Below are positions 12,911 to 25,126 of a stretch of 64,000 nt of DNA, one piece after another. Each line of letters opens with the position of its first letter. Within the stretch, counting starts at the first letter, position 1. The notes under the pieces are model-generated. The model searched no databases and was not told where the DNA came from. It saw only the letters and a program-made list of their open reading frames with translations. The DNA lies in assembly GCA_027625915.1 (NCBI GenBank), contig JANTQA010000047.1, positions 11,532,001 to 11,596,000 on the forward strand. Reading direction: 5' to 3'. A program made the position numbers and the translations under genes. The stretch comes from Anaeramoeba flamelloides (lineage: Eukaryota; Metamonada; Anaeramoebidae).

Positions 12911-13639
12911 AAGAGTTAATATATATATATATTGATAGGACCCAGCCTGAAAAAAAAAATTTTTTTTTCCTTCATATTGTAACAATTATCGTTACAAAAT
13001 AAAAATATGTTATTCTAATTTTATTAAAAATCTGAAAATCTTTGTTAAAAAATTTTTTATCAATTTCTATTGAAATTTTCTTTTATCCATACACAAGAGT
13101 AAATATAAAACGGTCTCCATTTTGTTTTTTATTGCTCAAGAACTTCAAAATTTTCTTAAATTTCGATTTTTGGTGTTTAGAAGTCTCTATGACGTCTAGT
13201 TTTCGAGATATTATCCAAAATCGATTTTTATATACAAAATTTTTAATAATGATTTTTCACAACTATTTTGGGCAATAACTCGAAAAATATAAGAGACCCC
13301 AAAAAAATGAATTATTGAGATTGTTTTTATATTTTTATATAGTGACCCCCATAGGTTAAAATGAATTTTAAAGTTTTTTTTTTGAAAAAAATCAAAAATT
13401 AATTGTAGGTTTTAGTATATATAAATTATTTAAAATCTTCTACTCCTAACACGGATAAAACTACTTAGTTACCAGTATTTATCAGAATTTTGGTACCTTA
13501 AGAGGATTTTAATTTTTGAAAAAAAAATTTTGAAAAGATTTAAAGGTAAATTTAGGTAGCAAACATGTATACTTTAATTGATCAAATTATATATATATAA
13601 AAATTTTAAAAAAAAATAAAAAAAAACTATTAATTTAAT

Positions 13640-13715
13640 TTATCTTATCAGCAATCGAACTCCGGCTACACACTTTTCAAATTTTGAGATCTCGGTGCTC
13701 TACCACTGAGCTAAT
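13640..13715 (-). pseudogene. tRNA-like relic
   Basis: Read on the minus strand, this contains TAGCTCAGTGGTAGAGC, a perfect tRNA D-arm and box A, then about 35 bases later GGAGTTCGATTG, a box-B-like T-loop. The T stem does not pair (G at the place of the invariant C61), no convincing anticodon stem follows the D arm, and the acceptor ends do not pair in the usual register. It is therefore a tRNA pseudogene or a tRNA-derived SINE head rather than a working tRNA. It is the only tRNA-like sequence I noticed. Confidence 0.45.
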
Positions 13716-13935
13716 GAGTAATTATTGGATATTTTAAAATTATAAAATTCTGAAGATAATAAAATTGAATTTTTAATTGAGTAATTTTTCTAATATATTT
13801 TTTTTTTGAAAAAAAAACACAAAATTTTTATGATTAAAAAAAAAAAAAATATTTTTTTCATTGTAAAAAAATTAAAAAACTTAAAATTGAATTGAAAAAA
13901 AGTTAGCAAAAAAAATTTTTTTTTAGAAAAAAACA

Positions 13936-14150
13936 TTTTAATAGGAAACTCTAGTAAAAAATTGTTTTTTAATTGTTTTAGCATTTTTTTATATTTTTCT
14001 AGTGATAACACAATCAAAAATTTGAAAAAATGAATATTTAGATAAAATAAAATGAGGTCTAATAATATTTTTTTTCAAAATATTGATAATGTGAATTTTT
14101 TTAATGATAAATTAGAAAAAAATGAAATTTTACTAGAGTTTTCCTATTAA
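13936..14150. repeat. Short inverted repeat pair in A/T-run region
   Basis: 13936-13959 and 14127-14150 are inverted copies of about 24 bp with one base inserted (core actctagtaaaa against its complement). The pairing extends weakly outward through A- and T-runs. It may be a worn MITE about 280 bp long, roughly 13900-14180. Confidence 0.5.
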
Positions 14151-15011
14151 AAAAAAATTTTTTTTTTTAAACTTTGTTTTTCAGTTAAAATAAAAATAAA
14201 AATTATTTTTTTGAGATGTTAAAAAAAATTTTTTTTTCAAAGTTACCAATTTTTAGTACTTGTAAAAATATTTTGAAAAAAATTTTTTATATACATTTTT
14301 TAAAATTTTCAATTTTGAAAAAAGTCAAAAACACCCATTTTAAATACTAAATATTTTCGAAACCACTAACCCTCATAAGTTTAAATTTAAAAAATTCACA
14401 AAAAAAATCAAAATAAAAAATTTTTTTAAAAAATTTTTTTTTTTATGTCAAATAGATTTTTATATGTCATTTTATCAACTCATATTCACAGTAACTTATG
14501 TATTTTTATAATTAACTTGGATAAAAGTGAAAAAAAAAATAATTTTTTTTTAATCTAAAAAAAAAAAATTCAAAATTAAAAAATTTATAACTATTGTAGT
14601 TTAAAATATATTATAAATATAAAATTTGAGTGTATCAAAAATGAGAAAATCAAAAGAGTAGTAAAAAAATTTTCAAAAAAAATTTTTTTTTAAACCTTAA
14701 TTTTTTCAATTTTTTTCACCAAAATAATATTTTTGATCAAAAATTACCCTAGTAAGATGATCTTTAAAATACCAAAAAAAAATTTTTTTTTTGTTAAAAT
14801 GTACCTTTTTTAGAAATTAAAAATTCAAAATTTCAAAAAAATAATTTTTTTTTGGCAAAAAATCGAAAATTGAGAATAACTTCTAAACTAGAGGATATAA
14901 AGAGCTCTAAACTTGAAAAATCAATTTTTAGGATTATTTTGATTTTGGAACGATGAGTAATTCGCCCAGAGATTGAATATTTGTAAATTCAATTTTTTTC
15001 AATTTATACTT

Positions 15012-15714
15012 CACTACAAGGAAAATTTAAATACAAAAAATTAAAGTTAGCCAAAACTATACATTGGATTTAAGTTATACTTCTTTTATAAATTATTTTT
15101 TCAAAGTTATCATATTTTTATGTAATAAAAAAAGGATAGCTATTAAACTCTTGAAAATCTGAATACCCCCCTTTTCAAAAATACCGACTTTTGAAAAAAA
15201 CACCTATTTTCAGGGTATTTTTATATTGAAAAAAGTTGAAATGAATTAATTTTTGATTGAAGATTAAGATTGAAAAAAGAATATATGTTAAAGCAATTTG
15301 CAGAAAACAACCGGGAACGTATATATAAACTCAAACATGAAAAAAAAAATAAAATGATAAAAAATATTCCAAAAACAGATAAAAAATCAGATTTTCAATT
15401 TAATTGAGCAATATCTTTTGATTGAAATATTTTGTACTATTTTCAAATTGAAAAATATGTTTCCTTTTATACCATTAAAAAAATACTTGAAAATTATCTC
15501 TCTACTAAGTCAATTAAAAAATTCAAAAATTTTACAATTAAAAATGAAAAAAATATTACTGAAAAATTTCATTTTTTTTTTCAATTCCTATTAATATCTA
15601 TTAAGGTTGTAAACCTCATTGAAAATTGTTATGTATAATAATGTTTATTGTATGAGTGTATTTCAAAAATACAAAATTTAGAGATTTTTTTTTGAAAAAA
15701 TTTTCCTTGTAGTG
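15012..15714. mobile_element. CACTA-like non-autonomous element
   Basis: 15012-15027 (CACTACAAGGAAAATT) is repeated exactly inverted at the other end, finishing CCTTGTAGTG at 15714. The first bases match the CACTACAAG end typical of CACTA/EnSpm transposons. The flanking triplets differ (ctt and ttg), so the 3-bp target duplication expected of that family is not seen. No transposase is present; a 68-codon frame inside is F/K/I-rich and looks accidental. The class rests on the ends alone. Confidence 0.45.
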
Positions 15715-16428
15715 TTGTGTAATTCAAGAACAAAATGAAAATTGTTGTTTTTCTCAATAATGTGTATTAAGAATTTTTTTTGAAAAATATTTAATCATTT
15801 AATTATTGATTAAATTTACTTCCGAATCCTTTACTTACGAATATTTATTATCCTACTTATTTCTTATCATCTCTTCAAAGATCAATTATTAAATATAATT
15901 GATATTTAGATTTTTTTTGTCAAATTTGTCTCAAACAAAGTTTATAACAAATACCTTTAGTCCCCAATTGTATAAGATATTTTTTTTTAAGTAAAAAAAT
16001 AATTGTATTTTTCCTTTGTTGGATAAACAATTTTTTCACAGGATATTTAATATATTCTATATTTATATTACTTTAAGAAAAAACTATCGAATCTATTTTA
16101 TTTTTCAAATAAAAATCCCAATCCTTATAAACATATTCTGAATTTTTTTTAAAACCTTAAACTATGAAAATTTATAAATAAAAGTACATTACATTATTTT
16201 TATTTTTTTTTGATCACTGATTACAAATACTTTTAGAGGATAAACTGTTTCAATTAATATTGATATTTCTCTTTATTGGGTAATACCTGTTGATGAATAT
16301 AACTATTAGAAAAGAGAAAATTATCGAAAAAGTAACAATCTTTTTAGCATTTTTTTAAAAATAACTTTAATTCATTTGAAAAAAGAATAGGAAAATAATC
16401 ACTCTCAAAAAAAAAATCTTTTATTTGT

Positions 16429-16551
16429 TTTTTTAGAAAAATTAATAATGAATTTATTTTATTTCTTTGTTAATTATTTAATTTTTTCTTTTTTTTAAGA
16501 AAAAAATTAATAATAAATATATTTTATTTCTATGTTGATTATTTAATTTAA
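16429..16551. repeat. Tandem duplication, two units of about 60 bp
   Basis: The unit reads roughly aattaataatgaatttattt, then atttctttgttaattattt. It occurs once from about 16429 and again from about 16489 with a handful of substitutions. It lies about 110 bp beyond the EXO70 stop codon, in the likely 3' flank. Confidence 0.65.
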
Positions 16552-16661
16552 TTTACCAAAAAAAAAAAAAAATAAAAATAAAAAATGCTGGATAAAGAAT
16601 AAAATAGAATAAAATATAACAAAAAAAAAAAAAAAAATAAAAACCAAAATCAAAAGATAAT

Positions 16662-18932
16662 TTAAATCCAATCGTCCTCCATAAAAAACCCATTAATCAT
16701 TTTTTCAACTGTTGTTGAAGAATATTTAATATAGGGGTTAAGTTCTTCTCTTAAATTCAAATCCTCGAGAATTTTTAAAAAGAGTTCATAAATGGGCTGC
16801 AGTTCCTGCACCAGCTGCGAAATTAATCTATTTCTCAAGTCAATATCTGGTACTGAGAAATGCTTTTGTGTATCGAATTGCTTTTTCATTTCTGCATTAA
16901 AGCCTTTAATTTTTTTTTTAATTTTATTTTTTTCAGCCTTTTTAATTTTCTTTGGCTTTTTATCATTTTTGATCATTTTGGAATTTTGTACATTGATCAA
17001 AAACGGTGTTAATTTCTTAGTTATTGAACCGACATAATCCTCAAAATAGAGTTGTATTAAATTGTCATACATTTTGATTCTTTTCAAAAGCACACATTTC
17101 CCAAGGGGTGAAGTCTGGAAGGATTTTAAAATGTGGTGGTAATTATTGAGAAGAAATAAATTTGTTAAAATCTCGTCTTTATGGTTTTTCGTTTTTGTTT
17201 GCAGGGTGTCTTGCAAGGCGTCCAAAACACTATTCACAAATTTCGAAATATTTGGGATTTCGTTTATTGTATCTTGCGTTTCATTATTTGTGTTTGACAC
17301 CGAGGTTTCGGAATATTCCGAATGGATTTGACTATTATTTAGGGATTTGTTATCATTGTTGTTGTTGCTGGTTTTATTATTGAGAGTCAGGTATTGGCTT
17401 TCTTTCAGAATTTCATCATTGTTATCATTTTGAAGAAAGCTATCATTATTATTGCTCTGATTCAGTTTATTTTTTGAGCCTAGTTTTTTCCTTTTGCGAT
17501 TGGTTGTGATCCAAATTGGCAAGGGGTCGTCTTTTGTTGTTTTGATTGTAAACAAATTTTCAATGGTAATTTCATAGACAAAAATTTTTCGTAAAAAGTT
17601 TAAGGAATTGCTTATCACTTCGTGCACCGTGCCGTTCGCAGATATTTCCTTTTTAGATTGCTGATCGAGGATGTCCTTATAAAAGTCTTCAAACATTGAA
17701 ATTGTTGCCCTTTTGACATTTTTTTTCAATTCCAAGATATTGATAATTAAATCGCATTTTTGCTGAGAAATGGTAAAGAGTTGTAAATAGGAATTTTCAA
17801 TATTTGAAAAATGATCATAAAATTCGATTAGTTGGATTTTGGAATCGATACTATTCCTTTTTGAAGAGCAAATTATGTCACCCAATTTTGCCAATTTTAA
17901 CACACTCCATTCGGCAATCTCTTTAAAAACGTTGGGCTGGTGTCTTTTCGGGATGATCTGTTCGATGATCTTCTTTTCTTTTTTTAAATATTCAATTAGC
18001 GCATCCATATAGAATCGGTATTGCCTTGTTGCGTCAATGATAATTTTCCCCTTTCGAATTTCCTTTTTTTGGATTTTTATTGATTTTATTAATTTCGAAA
18101 AGCTATTTTTCAAACACGTCTGCCTCGATTTGATATAAGAATGCCGATAGGTGATCTTGTTGGAAGACTCAAACTTCTCAACTAGCCGAATGAATCCATT
18201 GATGATGTCTATGGGGAAAAGTTCTAAATTCCTTTCAATGAATTCAATCGACTTCTCAGGATCGGGCTCCTTTGCGGCTTGGAATCTTTCCAACCTTGTT
18301 TTGAATAGCTTTTCGCAATTTTGCAAGGAATGCTCAATTAGCTCATCTAATTCCTTTTTGATGCTGTTATACGATTTGAAATTGTTGATCCTCGAAAAGA
18401 AGATGAGTGCTTCATCCAATTCCTGCATGCTCGCTAAATAGGCATCCAAATTGTTTGTGATTTCGCTTTCAATCACCGGGCGCACCTTGTCCGCAACAGA
18501 GAGCATCTTTTCAATGTACTTAAAGACATAGCTCGTTGAGGAAATGTCGATATGGTGATCCATTAAGGCAGTCGTTTTGGAGTGGATGTTTGTCATTTTG
18601 CCTTCAAACTTTTCGATCCGGGTGCCAAAGTTATCAAAAATCTCTTCCAATGTCTTTGTTTGCTGTGAAAACTGCTTGAGTGTTTCTTCTAATTTGAGTA
18701 AATTTTCTTCATCTTCTTCGATACGCTGCGTTAATTCAATCAATTCCTCATTCGGCTTTAATTGAAACAACCTTTTGAAATTATACCTTAAGTCCAGTTC
18801 CTCTTCAATTGCTTGTTCAAAGTTTTTAAAATCCTGTTCTTTCGTGTCTTCAAATTGATCTAACAATTGCTCCGTTTTTTGGATGTTCGTTTCGAGTGTT
18901 TCGCTCGATTTCAGATCTAATAATTTGCTCAT
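16662..18932 (-). CDS. EXO70: Exocyst complex subunit Exo70
   Basis: 756 aa, one exon, stop TAA. Exo70 (EXOC7) is the exocyst subunit that binds phosphoinositides and Rho-type GTPases and tethers secretory vesicles to the plasma membrane. The N-terminal third (about 15-110) is coiled-coil-like, rich in E, K, L and Q. Family-typical segments follow: GTVHEVISNSLNFL near residue 430, LFLLNNYHHILKSF near 600, and the C-terminal block KGFNAEMKKQFDTQK then VPDIDLRNRLISQL and KYSSTTVEKMINGFF. Between them, about 478-560, lies an Asn/Ser/Lys low-complexity insert, common in AT-rich protists. Length is close to the usual 620-750 aa plus this insert. Neighbours on both sides are long gene-free stretches. 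The start is the first ATG in the frame; upstream the frame closes. Confidence 0.93.
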   Translation of the reverse strand: MSKLLDLKSSETLETNIQKTEQLLDQFEDTKEQDFKNFEQAIEEELDLRYNFKRLFQLKPNEELIELTQRIEEDEENLLKLEETLKQFSQQTKTLEEIFDNFGTRIEKFEGKMTNIHSKTTALMDHHIDISSTSYVFKYIEKMLSVADKVRPVIESEITNNLDAYLASMQELDEALIFFSRINNFKSYNSIKKELDELIEHSLQNCEKLFKTRLERFQAAKEPDPEKSIEFIERNLELFPIDIINGFIRLVEKFESSNKITYRHSYIKSRQTCLKNSFSKLIKSIKIQKKEIRKGKIIIDATRQYRFYMDALIEYLKKEKKIIEQIIPKRHQPNVFKEIAEWSVLKLAKLGDIICSSKRNSIDSKIQLIEFYDHFSNIENSYLQLFTISQQKCDLIINILELKKNVKRATISMFEDFYKDILDQQSKKEISANGTVHEVISNSLNFLRKIFVYEITIENLFTIKTTKDDPLPIWITTNRKRKKLGSKNKLNQSNNNDSFLQNDNNDEILKESQYLTLNNKTSNNNNDNKSLNNSQIHSEYSETSVSNTNNETQDTINEIPNISKFVNSVLDALQDTLQTKTKNHKDEILTNLFLLNNYHHILKSFQTSPLGKCVLLKRIKMYDNLIQLYFEDYVGSITKKLTPFLINVQNSKMIKNDKKPKKIKKAEKNKIKKKIKGFNAEMKKQFDTQKHFSVPDIDLRNRLISQLVQELQPIYELFLKILEDLNLREELNPYIKYSSTTVEKMINGFFMEDDWI

Positions 18933-19233
18933 AAGTTGAGATCGAAAGAAGTTCTTCTTTTGGTTTGGTCTGCTTTTTGTTGGAAATATATGGGTGCTTT
19001 TTGTTTTTTTTTTGGAGTTTTTTATTTGAAAAAAAAGAAATTAATTCTAATTCAGCAAAAAGAGAAAAAAAAAAAAAAATGATAAATTTAATTTTTAAGG
19101 TTAATAAGACTTCATTAACAATTTCAAAAGAACAATATAGTATGTCTTTTATTAATCTTAAAAATAACAATGTGAGTATTCTTTTTGTAGTATTACTTGA
19201 AATTACCTTTACGAGAGAAGTTTACAATTTCCC

Positions 19234-20618
19234 TTAAGGGAGTAGCCACGGTAAAGAAAAATTTTTCACTTTTTTGCAATTTCTCAAGAGGATCAGAAAA
19301 TAACTTTTTTTACTCTGGTTATACCTCGTTGATTTTTATTATTTAAAGTACTTCATTCATTAGATTTTTTAAATTTTTTTTTCAAAGTCTCAAAGAAATT
19401 GCCACAATAGAATGTTTAGTTGAATTGCTTAAAATAGTGTTTTGAATGTTGAATGACTTATCTTTTATTCTTCTCTTAACATTCTATTGTGGCATTTAAT
19501 TTTTTTCATTTTTTATTTTTTTCATCATTTTTGAGATTTTTTTAATCCTGGCAACATAAAGCAATTAGAAATATTTTTTTATCAGTGGCATTTAGGATTA
19601 ATGGATTTTGTTTAAAAAGAACAGCAATATTACAATCGAGAGAATCATAAAAGGAAACATAAATGGGACTTAAATAGCTAGAAGATTCCAAAATTAGAAT
19701 AATTAAGTCAAATTATAAATTGTTAGACTTTTTAAATCGTTGGGTTTGGTGGAATATGAGAAGTGAATATGATTATATTTTATCAAAGTTTAAATCACAA
19801 AATAGTTCTAAGTTTTATTCTAAGAATCTGAAATTATCTTCTCCCAAAAAAAAAAAACTTAAACCCCATTCCAAAAATTTGGACTCATCTAAAATCAAAA
19901 ATAGGGAAACAAAAACTCAATTTATGATATTTTCCCAAAACTTAATATAAAAACATATTTAAGTAACATAGTATTAATGGTTTTTTAAGTAATCATTTTC
20001 ATCCAAATATAAGAAAACAATATAAACTCAAATCAAAACAAGTGTGTCCAAAAAAAAATGAAACGAGCTGAAATGAAAGAGTTTGAACAAAAAATATATT
20101 GATAGATTTGTTAAAATTACACCAACAATGGTTGATCGATCAAATGATAAGATACCATGCACCGGTTTTATGTGGATTTTTCAATTTAAGATACTCAACT
20201 GTAATCATCTATCAACCATCTATCAAAAATTTTCAGGTCTAACTAAACCGATTAAGTAACTGAAAAAAAGAAAAGGAAACAAAAACAAAAAAGACAAAAA
20301 ATGAAAATAGTTTGTTGAATCAAAATTATTTTCCAATTGGATGTAAATCATGTTATTGTTATTTTTCCAACTGTTTAAACTGTGTCCAAATTAATGGAAT
20401 TAAGTTTATTTTAATAAAAAAATAATAAAAAAAAAAAACTATTTTATCAATAATATCTCTTTTTTTTAATTGTTGAACATTACTAAAAATTAAAATATCA
20501 AATAATTTTTTTAAAAAAATTTTTAGAGAATCTACGATCACATACCACTAAAATAAAATGTTCTTATCTCGTCTCTCTGAAATTTCTATCATGTCTTATG
20601 GTGTAGCTACTCCCTTAA
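19234..20618. mobile_element. TTAA-bounded element with inverted ends, 1.4 kb
   Basis: The left end is TTAAGGGAGTAGCCAC and the right end, read inward, is TTAAGGGAGTAGCTAC, both starting exactly at TTAA. TTAA target duplications are the mark of piggyBac-type transposons. No piggyBac transposase is recognisable; a 76-codon frame at 19720-19950 shows no known domain. Bases 19840-20400 are related, inverted, to 41140-41700. The family call is inference from the ends. Confidence 0.5.
19398..19494. repeat. Small hairpin nested in the TTAA-bounded element
   Basis: GCCACAATAGAATGTT near 19400 is perfectly complementary to AACATTCTATTGTGGC ending near 19493, with a 61-bp spacer. It is a foldback of about 95 bp inside the larger element, either a nested MITE or a structural part of it. 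Confidence 0.65.
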
Positions 20619-22768
20619 TTAATGGATTAGTTTTTACCAAGAAAAATTCAAAAATTAAATTCTTTTGATATTGAATAAAAAAAATATTAGTCTGGCAATG
20701 CATTTAACAGCTCTTAATAATCAATTCATAACTAAGTACAAAAAATTTAACATGATCAATTAAAAAGTAATCTTCTACTAGAAAAAAACCAAAGAATTTT
20801 CGAATAAAATAACTACATATTGAGATAAATTTAATGGTTGAACCATCAACCCAAAGAATTCAAAATTCAAAATTTTCATTAATTAATTTGTTTTGAAATG
20901 TAGGTAAGTAGTTAAAATATTTTTTTTTGCTCAAAAAAATACTAAAATATCTTATGAGATAATTTTATTTAAATATCTACCTTCATATTGGAAACATATG
21001 GAAAACACAAATATTTTGTAAAAAAGGAAATTAAAGTAGGGATTCTCTAGGGTTATATTTTAATAGAAAACAGAAAATATTTAAATTAAAAAATAGTTTC
21101 TTTTAGAGATTCTAAATGTAAATATGAGAGATTAAATTAGTATTATTTTTGTTGTTGTTTTGAGATTTCGAAAAGAACTGAAAGTAAATTCTAATATTGA
21201 TAATTGTTGATAGTTGTGTTTAGTTAGAAATCTAATAATAAACTCCAATTTAATTTTTTAAACTTAAGAAAACTAAATGAAGTTTCAAAACTTCTAATAA
21301 TTGTGGATATTTCAGATTTTATGTGAATGACACTTAAAAAGATTGTCATTTTAAAATAATCTCATTTGTAGATTAAATGATTCTTTGATTTAAAACTTAA
21401 CTTTAAAAAACCCAATTAATTAAAGTTTTAACTCTCCAAAATCCAATCTTTGATAAAAAAAAAACTTATAAAATAAATTTGAGAGGAGAATTTAAATTGG
21501 AATTATTCACTAATTGGAATATTAACAATTATTTATAATTTAAAATTATGAAAAAACGTAAAAAATAATTTATCAATTCAAATAAATCAATATGTGTCAA
21601 AAAAGTTGGTGATGGAAAGAACAAAAAAAATATATTGATAAATTTTTTCAAATCTTATTAATATTTATTGGTCAACTAATGTTTCAAGACTACGAACTTA
21701 TTTTGTTAAAGTTATTCTATGAAAAAAACTTAATTTTAGCAGTGAATATTTTTTTGAATTAAATCTACCGTTCAGAAGAAAACCGGTTACTTAATTCAAA
21801 AAAAAAAAAATACAATGGAAAAAAACATCAAGATGAAAAAATTATTTTCAAATTTTTCATAAATCAATAATATTTCCAATTTGCATGAAATTATATTATT
21901 ATGATTCTTTTCATCGGATGAAAAATATCAAGAATTTCCAATGTTAGTTTATAATTTTATAAATACTAGAATAATATTATTTTGGTATTCAATATTTATA
22001 TTTGGAAAAGTGGTTTAAAAAAATTTCAAAATCGTTATTTTTAATTATGTCCCTTATTTATATAATATTATGGTTTCTTATTCAATTATATTTTAAACAG
22101 ATACTTTTGACTAATTTGAATTGAAGATTGCAATTATTTTTACAAAATATTAACACCTAATTTTCTTTGTTACGAGTCTTTTTAAGTATTAATACTCTCA
22201 GATATACTCAGATTTAAAATGATATAACCTTTAAGTTAAAATCATGAATGGGGAATTCAGTTACAAAAAAATCTCAGTTTTATTCACAAAAATTCCGTAT
22301 ACTATTAAAATAAATGAATAAAAAGCTAGGAAAATGAGCATAAATTTGGAACTTTCTTGCGCAATAAATTATCTTGTAAATTTATTCCTTAAAAGTGGAA
22401 TTCTCTTTATTAAATTTTATATGAAATTAAAAATTGAATTAATAAAAATATATTTTTTTTCTATCAATTTTAGTTTATTTAAAGATTTATTCGTTATTCG
22501 AGGTTTAAAAAACTATTTTTATAAATTTTGACTCTTTTTCTGTTGGTAATTGAAGTTTTTTTGAGATTTTACCTCCTATTATAAAAAAAAGAATATTTTC
22601 AAATTCTTGGATCAGAACAATTTTTTCAAATTTAGTCAAATTTTTATTTTGCTTTGTCAATTTTTGATTATTCTTCACTTTTTTAATTTTTCTTTTTGTT
22701 TCTTTTTCTTTTTCTCTTTCTTTTCGTTTTTTTGTTTTTGTAAAAGATCAAGTTAAAAAAAAGATGTT

Positions 22769-23095
22769 CGAAGAGACAAATATTCATTTTGAAATTGAAA
22801 CTATATAATGTGTTTTAAAATTAATTTTATTATTCAAAAAAATCTATTGATAACGTTTTTTCAAGAAAATTTAAATAATAAAAAATCAGTAATGCTCCTT
22901 TCAAAAAGTGTGACTTACTTTTTTTTAGTTTTTGGTTTTATTTTTTTTTTAATTTTTAAAATATCGTGTTTTTCTAGGTTTAGAATAATATAAATGTAAA
23001 TTTAAAATCAGATTTAATTATTTTTTATTCTTGAATACTAAAGGATTTTTTTTTTTTTTCAATATATTATTTAAAGTGAGTCACAACTTTTGAAA
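22769..23095 (+). repeat. MITE-like repeat family 2, copy c
   Basis: Same orientation as copies a and b: cgaagagacaaatattca at the start, tttcaaaaagtgtgacttac in the middle, aaagtgagtcacaacttttg at the end. The sequence just upstream (22570-22740) also resembles 9740-9890, so the full family unit may be longer than 330 bp. Confidence 0.6.
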
Positions 23096-24551
23096 TGGTC
23101 TTTATATATTTTAAAAATAAATTTAATAAAATTTTCCTTCCACTTTCGAAAAATTGCAAAAACAATCAAATATAATATAGAACTGAACTTTTTTATGTCA
23201 AAATAGCTGACAGAAAATTTTCAAATATAAACTAAAATTTGAAATTTTCCACACTGCTAAAATAGTCCAAAGAATCACAATAATACAATTTCATTCAAAT
23301 TGCAAATAATTTTAATTTTTGTAAAATATGAAAATCATTTTTTCGTTTTAATTTATTTTCATTTCATTTTTTGAATTACATAACTTGTTTCGTTCGATCA
23401 AATTTTTTTTGAACAATTGGTTTTCAGTTAAAGTTAAAATGTTCCAAATAGAAGAACTTAAATAAAATTAATTAGTAGTATCTAAACATTCGATCAATCA
23501 AATTTCCCAATAGAATTTAAACATATTTACCAATGTATTTTTTTTTTTTACTCTCTCCAAAAATTTTAACACACACCCTTGATTTATTTGTATTGATAAT
23601 TATTTGATTTTTGTTTTGTGAGTATTGTAATTGATAAATAAGTGTTAACATTTCAATTAGCGAATGGTTCTAATTTGGTGTTTCTTCTGGAATTGATTAA
23701 ATAAGTTTTTTTTTTAAAAGTCAAATTTTGGTATATTGGAAAAATTGAATTGGAGTTTAACTTATTTAATATAATTTATTTTTGAAAAATAATAAAGAAA
23801 TATGTATAATAATATAAATAAACAAATAAACTCTGTTTTAGTCAAAGGGACATAACGTTTTTTTCAAATATCAATTTTTTTATATAATTGACCTTTGAAG
23901 AACAAATAAAAAATAAACAGAATAATATACCTCAAAGAATTGTTGATATATGTCTGAAAGAAAACAAATTAATCAATAAATTATCTTAAAAATTGAAAAA
24001 TTCAAATTATTAGGGCACTTTTGAGAAAAACAACAATGTTCGTTTTGAACTTCGACTGGTATTTGAATAATAAATAGGAAATATTTTCCACTTCATTTTC
24101 CATACTTTTCTTTTAGAAATTAACCCCCCAAACGAAGTTTGTTGGTATTTGTGGTCTTTATTTGAATAGGGAAATGAAAATTGAGTGAAAAATTTTCACA
24201 TTTATTAAACAAATATCAAGATCAAAGATCGAATAGAATTGCAATGGAAATCAATATAATTCCTCAACAATCTTTACCTGGTTTCAATGGCCTTAGAATA
24301 ACACGTTTTTACCAAGTGACTATTGATCTTGCAATAAAAAATTTTTTTGCAACTGGATGACGTTTTAAAAAAAAAATCGAAAAAAAAACACAAAAATGTG
24401 TAGAAATGTGAAAAAATGAAAATTTCCAAAATAAAATTTTTCTTCTAATATCTATACAAACCCTTTAAACACATGTATTATACCATTACAACTGGGCCCC
24501 TTTGACTGAAAAATAGTTTAGTTGAGATATAAATAGAGTAACTCTAATCCT

Positions 24552-24574
24552 TATATATATATATATATATATAT
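24552..24574. repeat. TA microsatellite
   Basis: An uninterrupted alternating TA run of about 23 bp in gene-free DNA. Confidence 0.9.
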
Positions 24575-25126
24575 TCTTGAAAATTGAAAAAAAAAATATT
24601 CTTTCAGTATATTGAAAAAAATACTCAGTTTGATATTTAATTGAAGATCAAATCAAATGAAAATTGAAATCAATTAGATTTTTCTACAATCATTTGCATT
24701 ATTTCAATAACATAAAAATACACTTTGTTTTTTTTTTGTCTATAGATCTTGTAAAAAAAATAATAATAACAATTACTTCTCAAAAAAGAATAAAAAATGT
24801 AAAAAAATATAAAACAAATGTGAAAAATATGAAAAAATATGAAAAAATAATACAATTTTGAAATATCCAAAATTAAACTTGGTCTTCGTGTATTGATTTC
24901 AATTCCATAAACCCATGCATTTTAATATATTATAATATTACCCTTGAGGATATAAAAAGGGTTCCTTAACTCTGTAAATTGGTTATACTATTAAATTTAT
25001 TTATAGTCCTTTCAATTCCTTTTTTATAAGAACATCTAAATATATTTTGCCTTTGATTACAAAGAAGTTTTATCTTTGGAGCATCTATGAGAAATAATTG
25101 TTCGCTTAAGGCATTCTTGAACTACA

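Larger units (their letters stand above)
5755..16661. other. Gene-free region, 10.9 kb, repeat-rich
   Basis: No reading frame here looks like a gene: the open frames are short, phenylalanine- or lysine-rich and overlap homopolymer runs or repeats. The region holds the repeats and foldbacks listed separately, one tRNA-like relic, one mariner-like and one CACTA-like element. From about 12.9 to 15.0 kb the DNA is especially poor in G and C, with many A-run/T-run junctions. A segment near 9740-9890 is related to 22570-22740 (both carry ttggatcagaa followed by T-rich sequence). Confidence 0.7.

Noticed and set aside
13790-14017. A 75-codon minus-strand frame rich in Phe and Lys
   Set aside because: It overlaps A- and T-runs and one arm of the 13.9-14.15-kb inverted repeat. 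Composition alone explains it.
19720-19950. A 76-codon frame (begins MLDFLNRWVWW) that might be a transposase piece
   Set aside because: It lies inside the TTAA-bounded element, which makes the idea attractive, but no catalytic motif or family is visible and the related copy at 41 kb does not keep the frame open.
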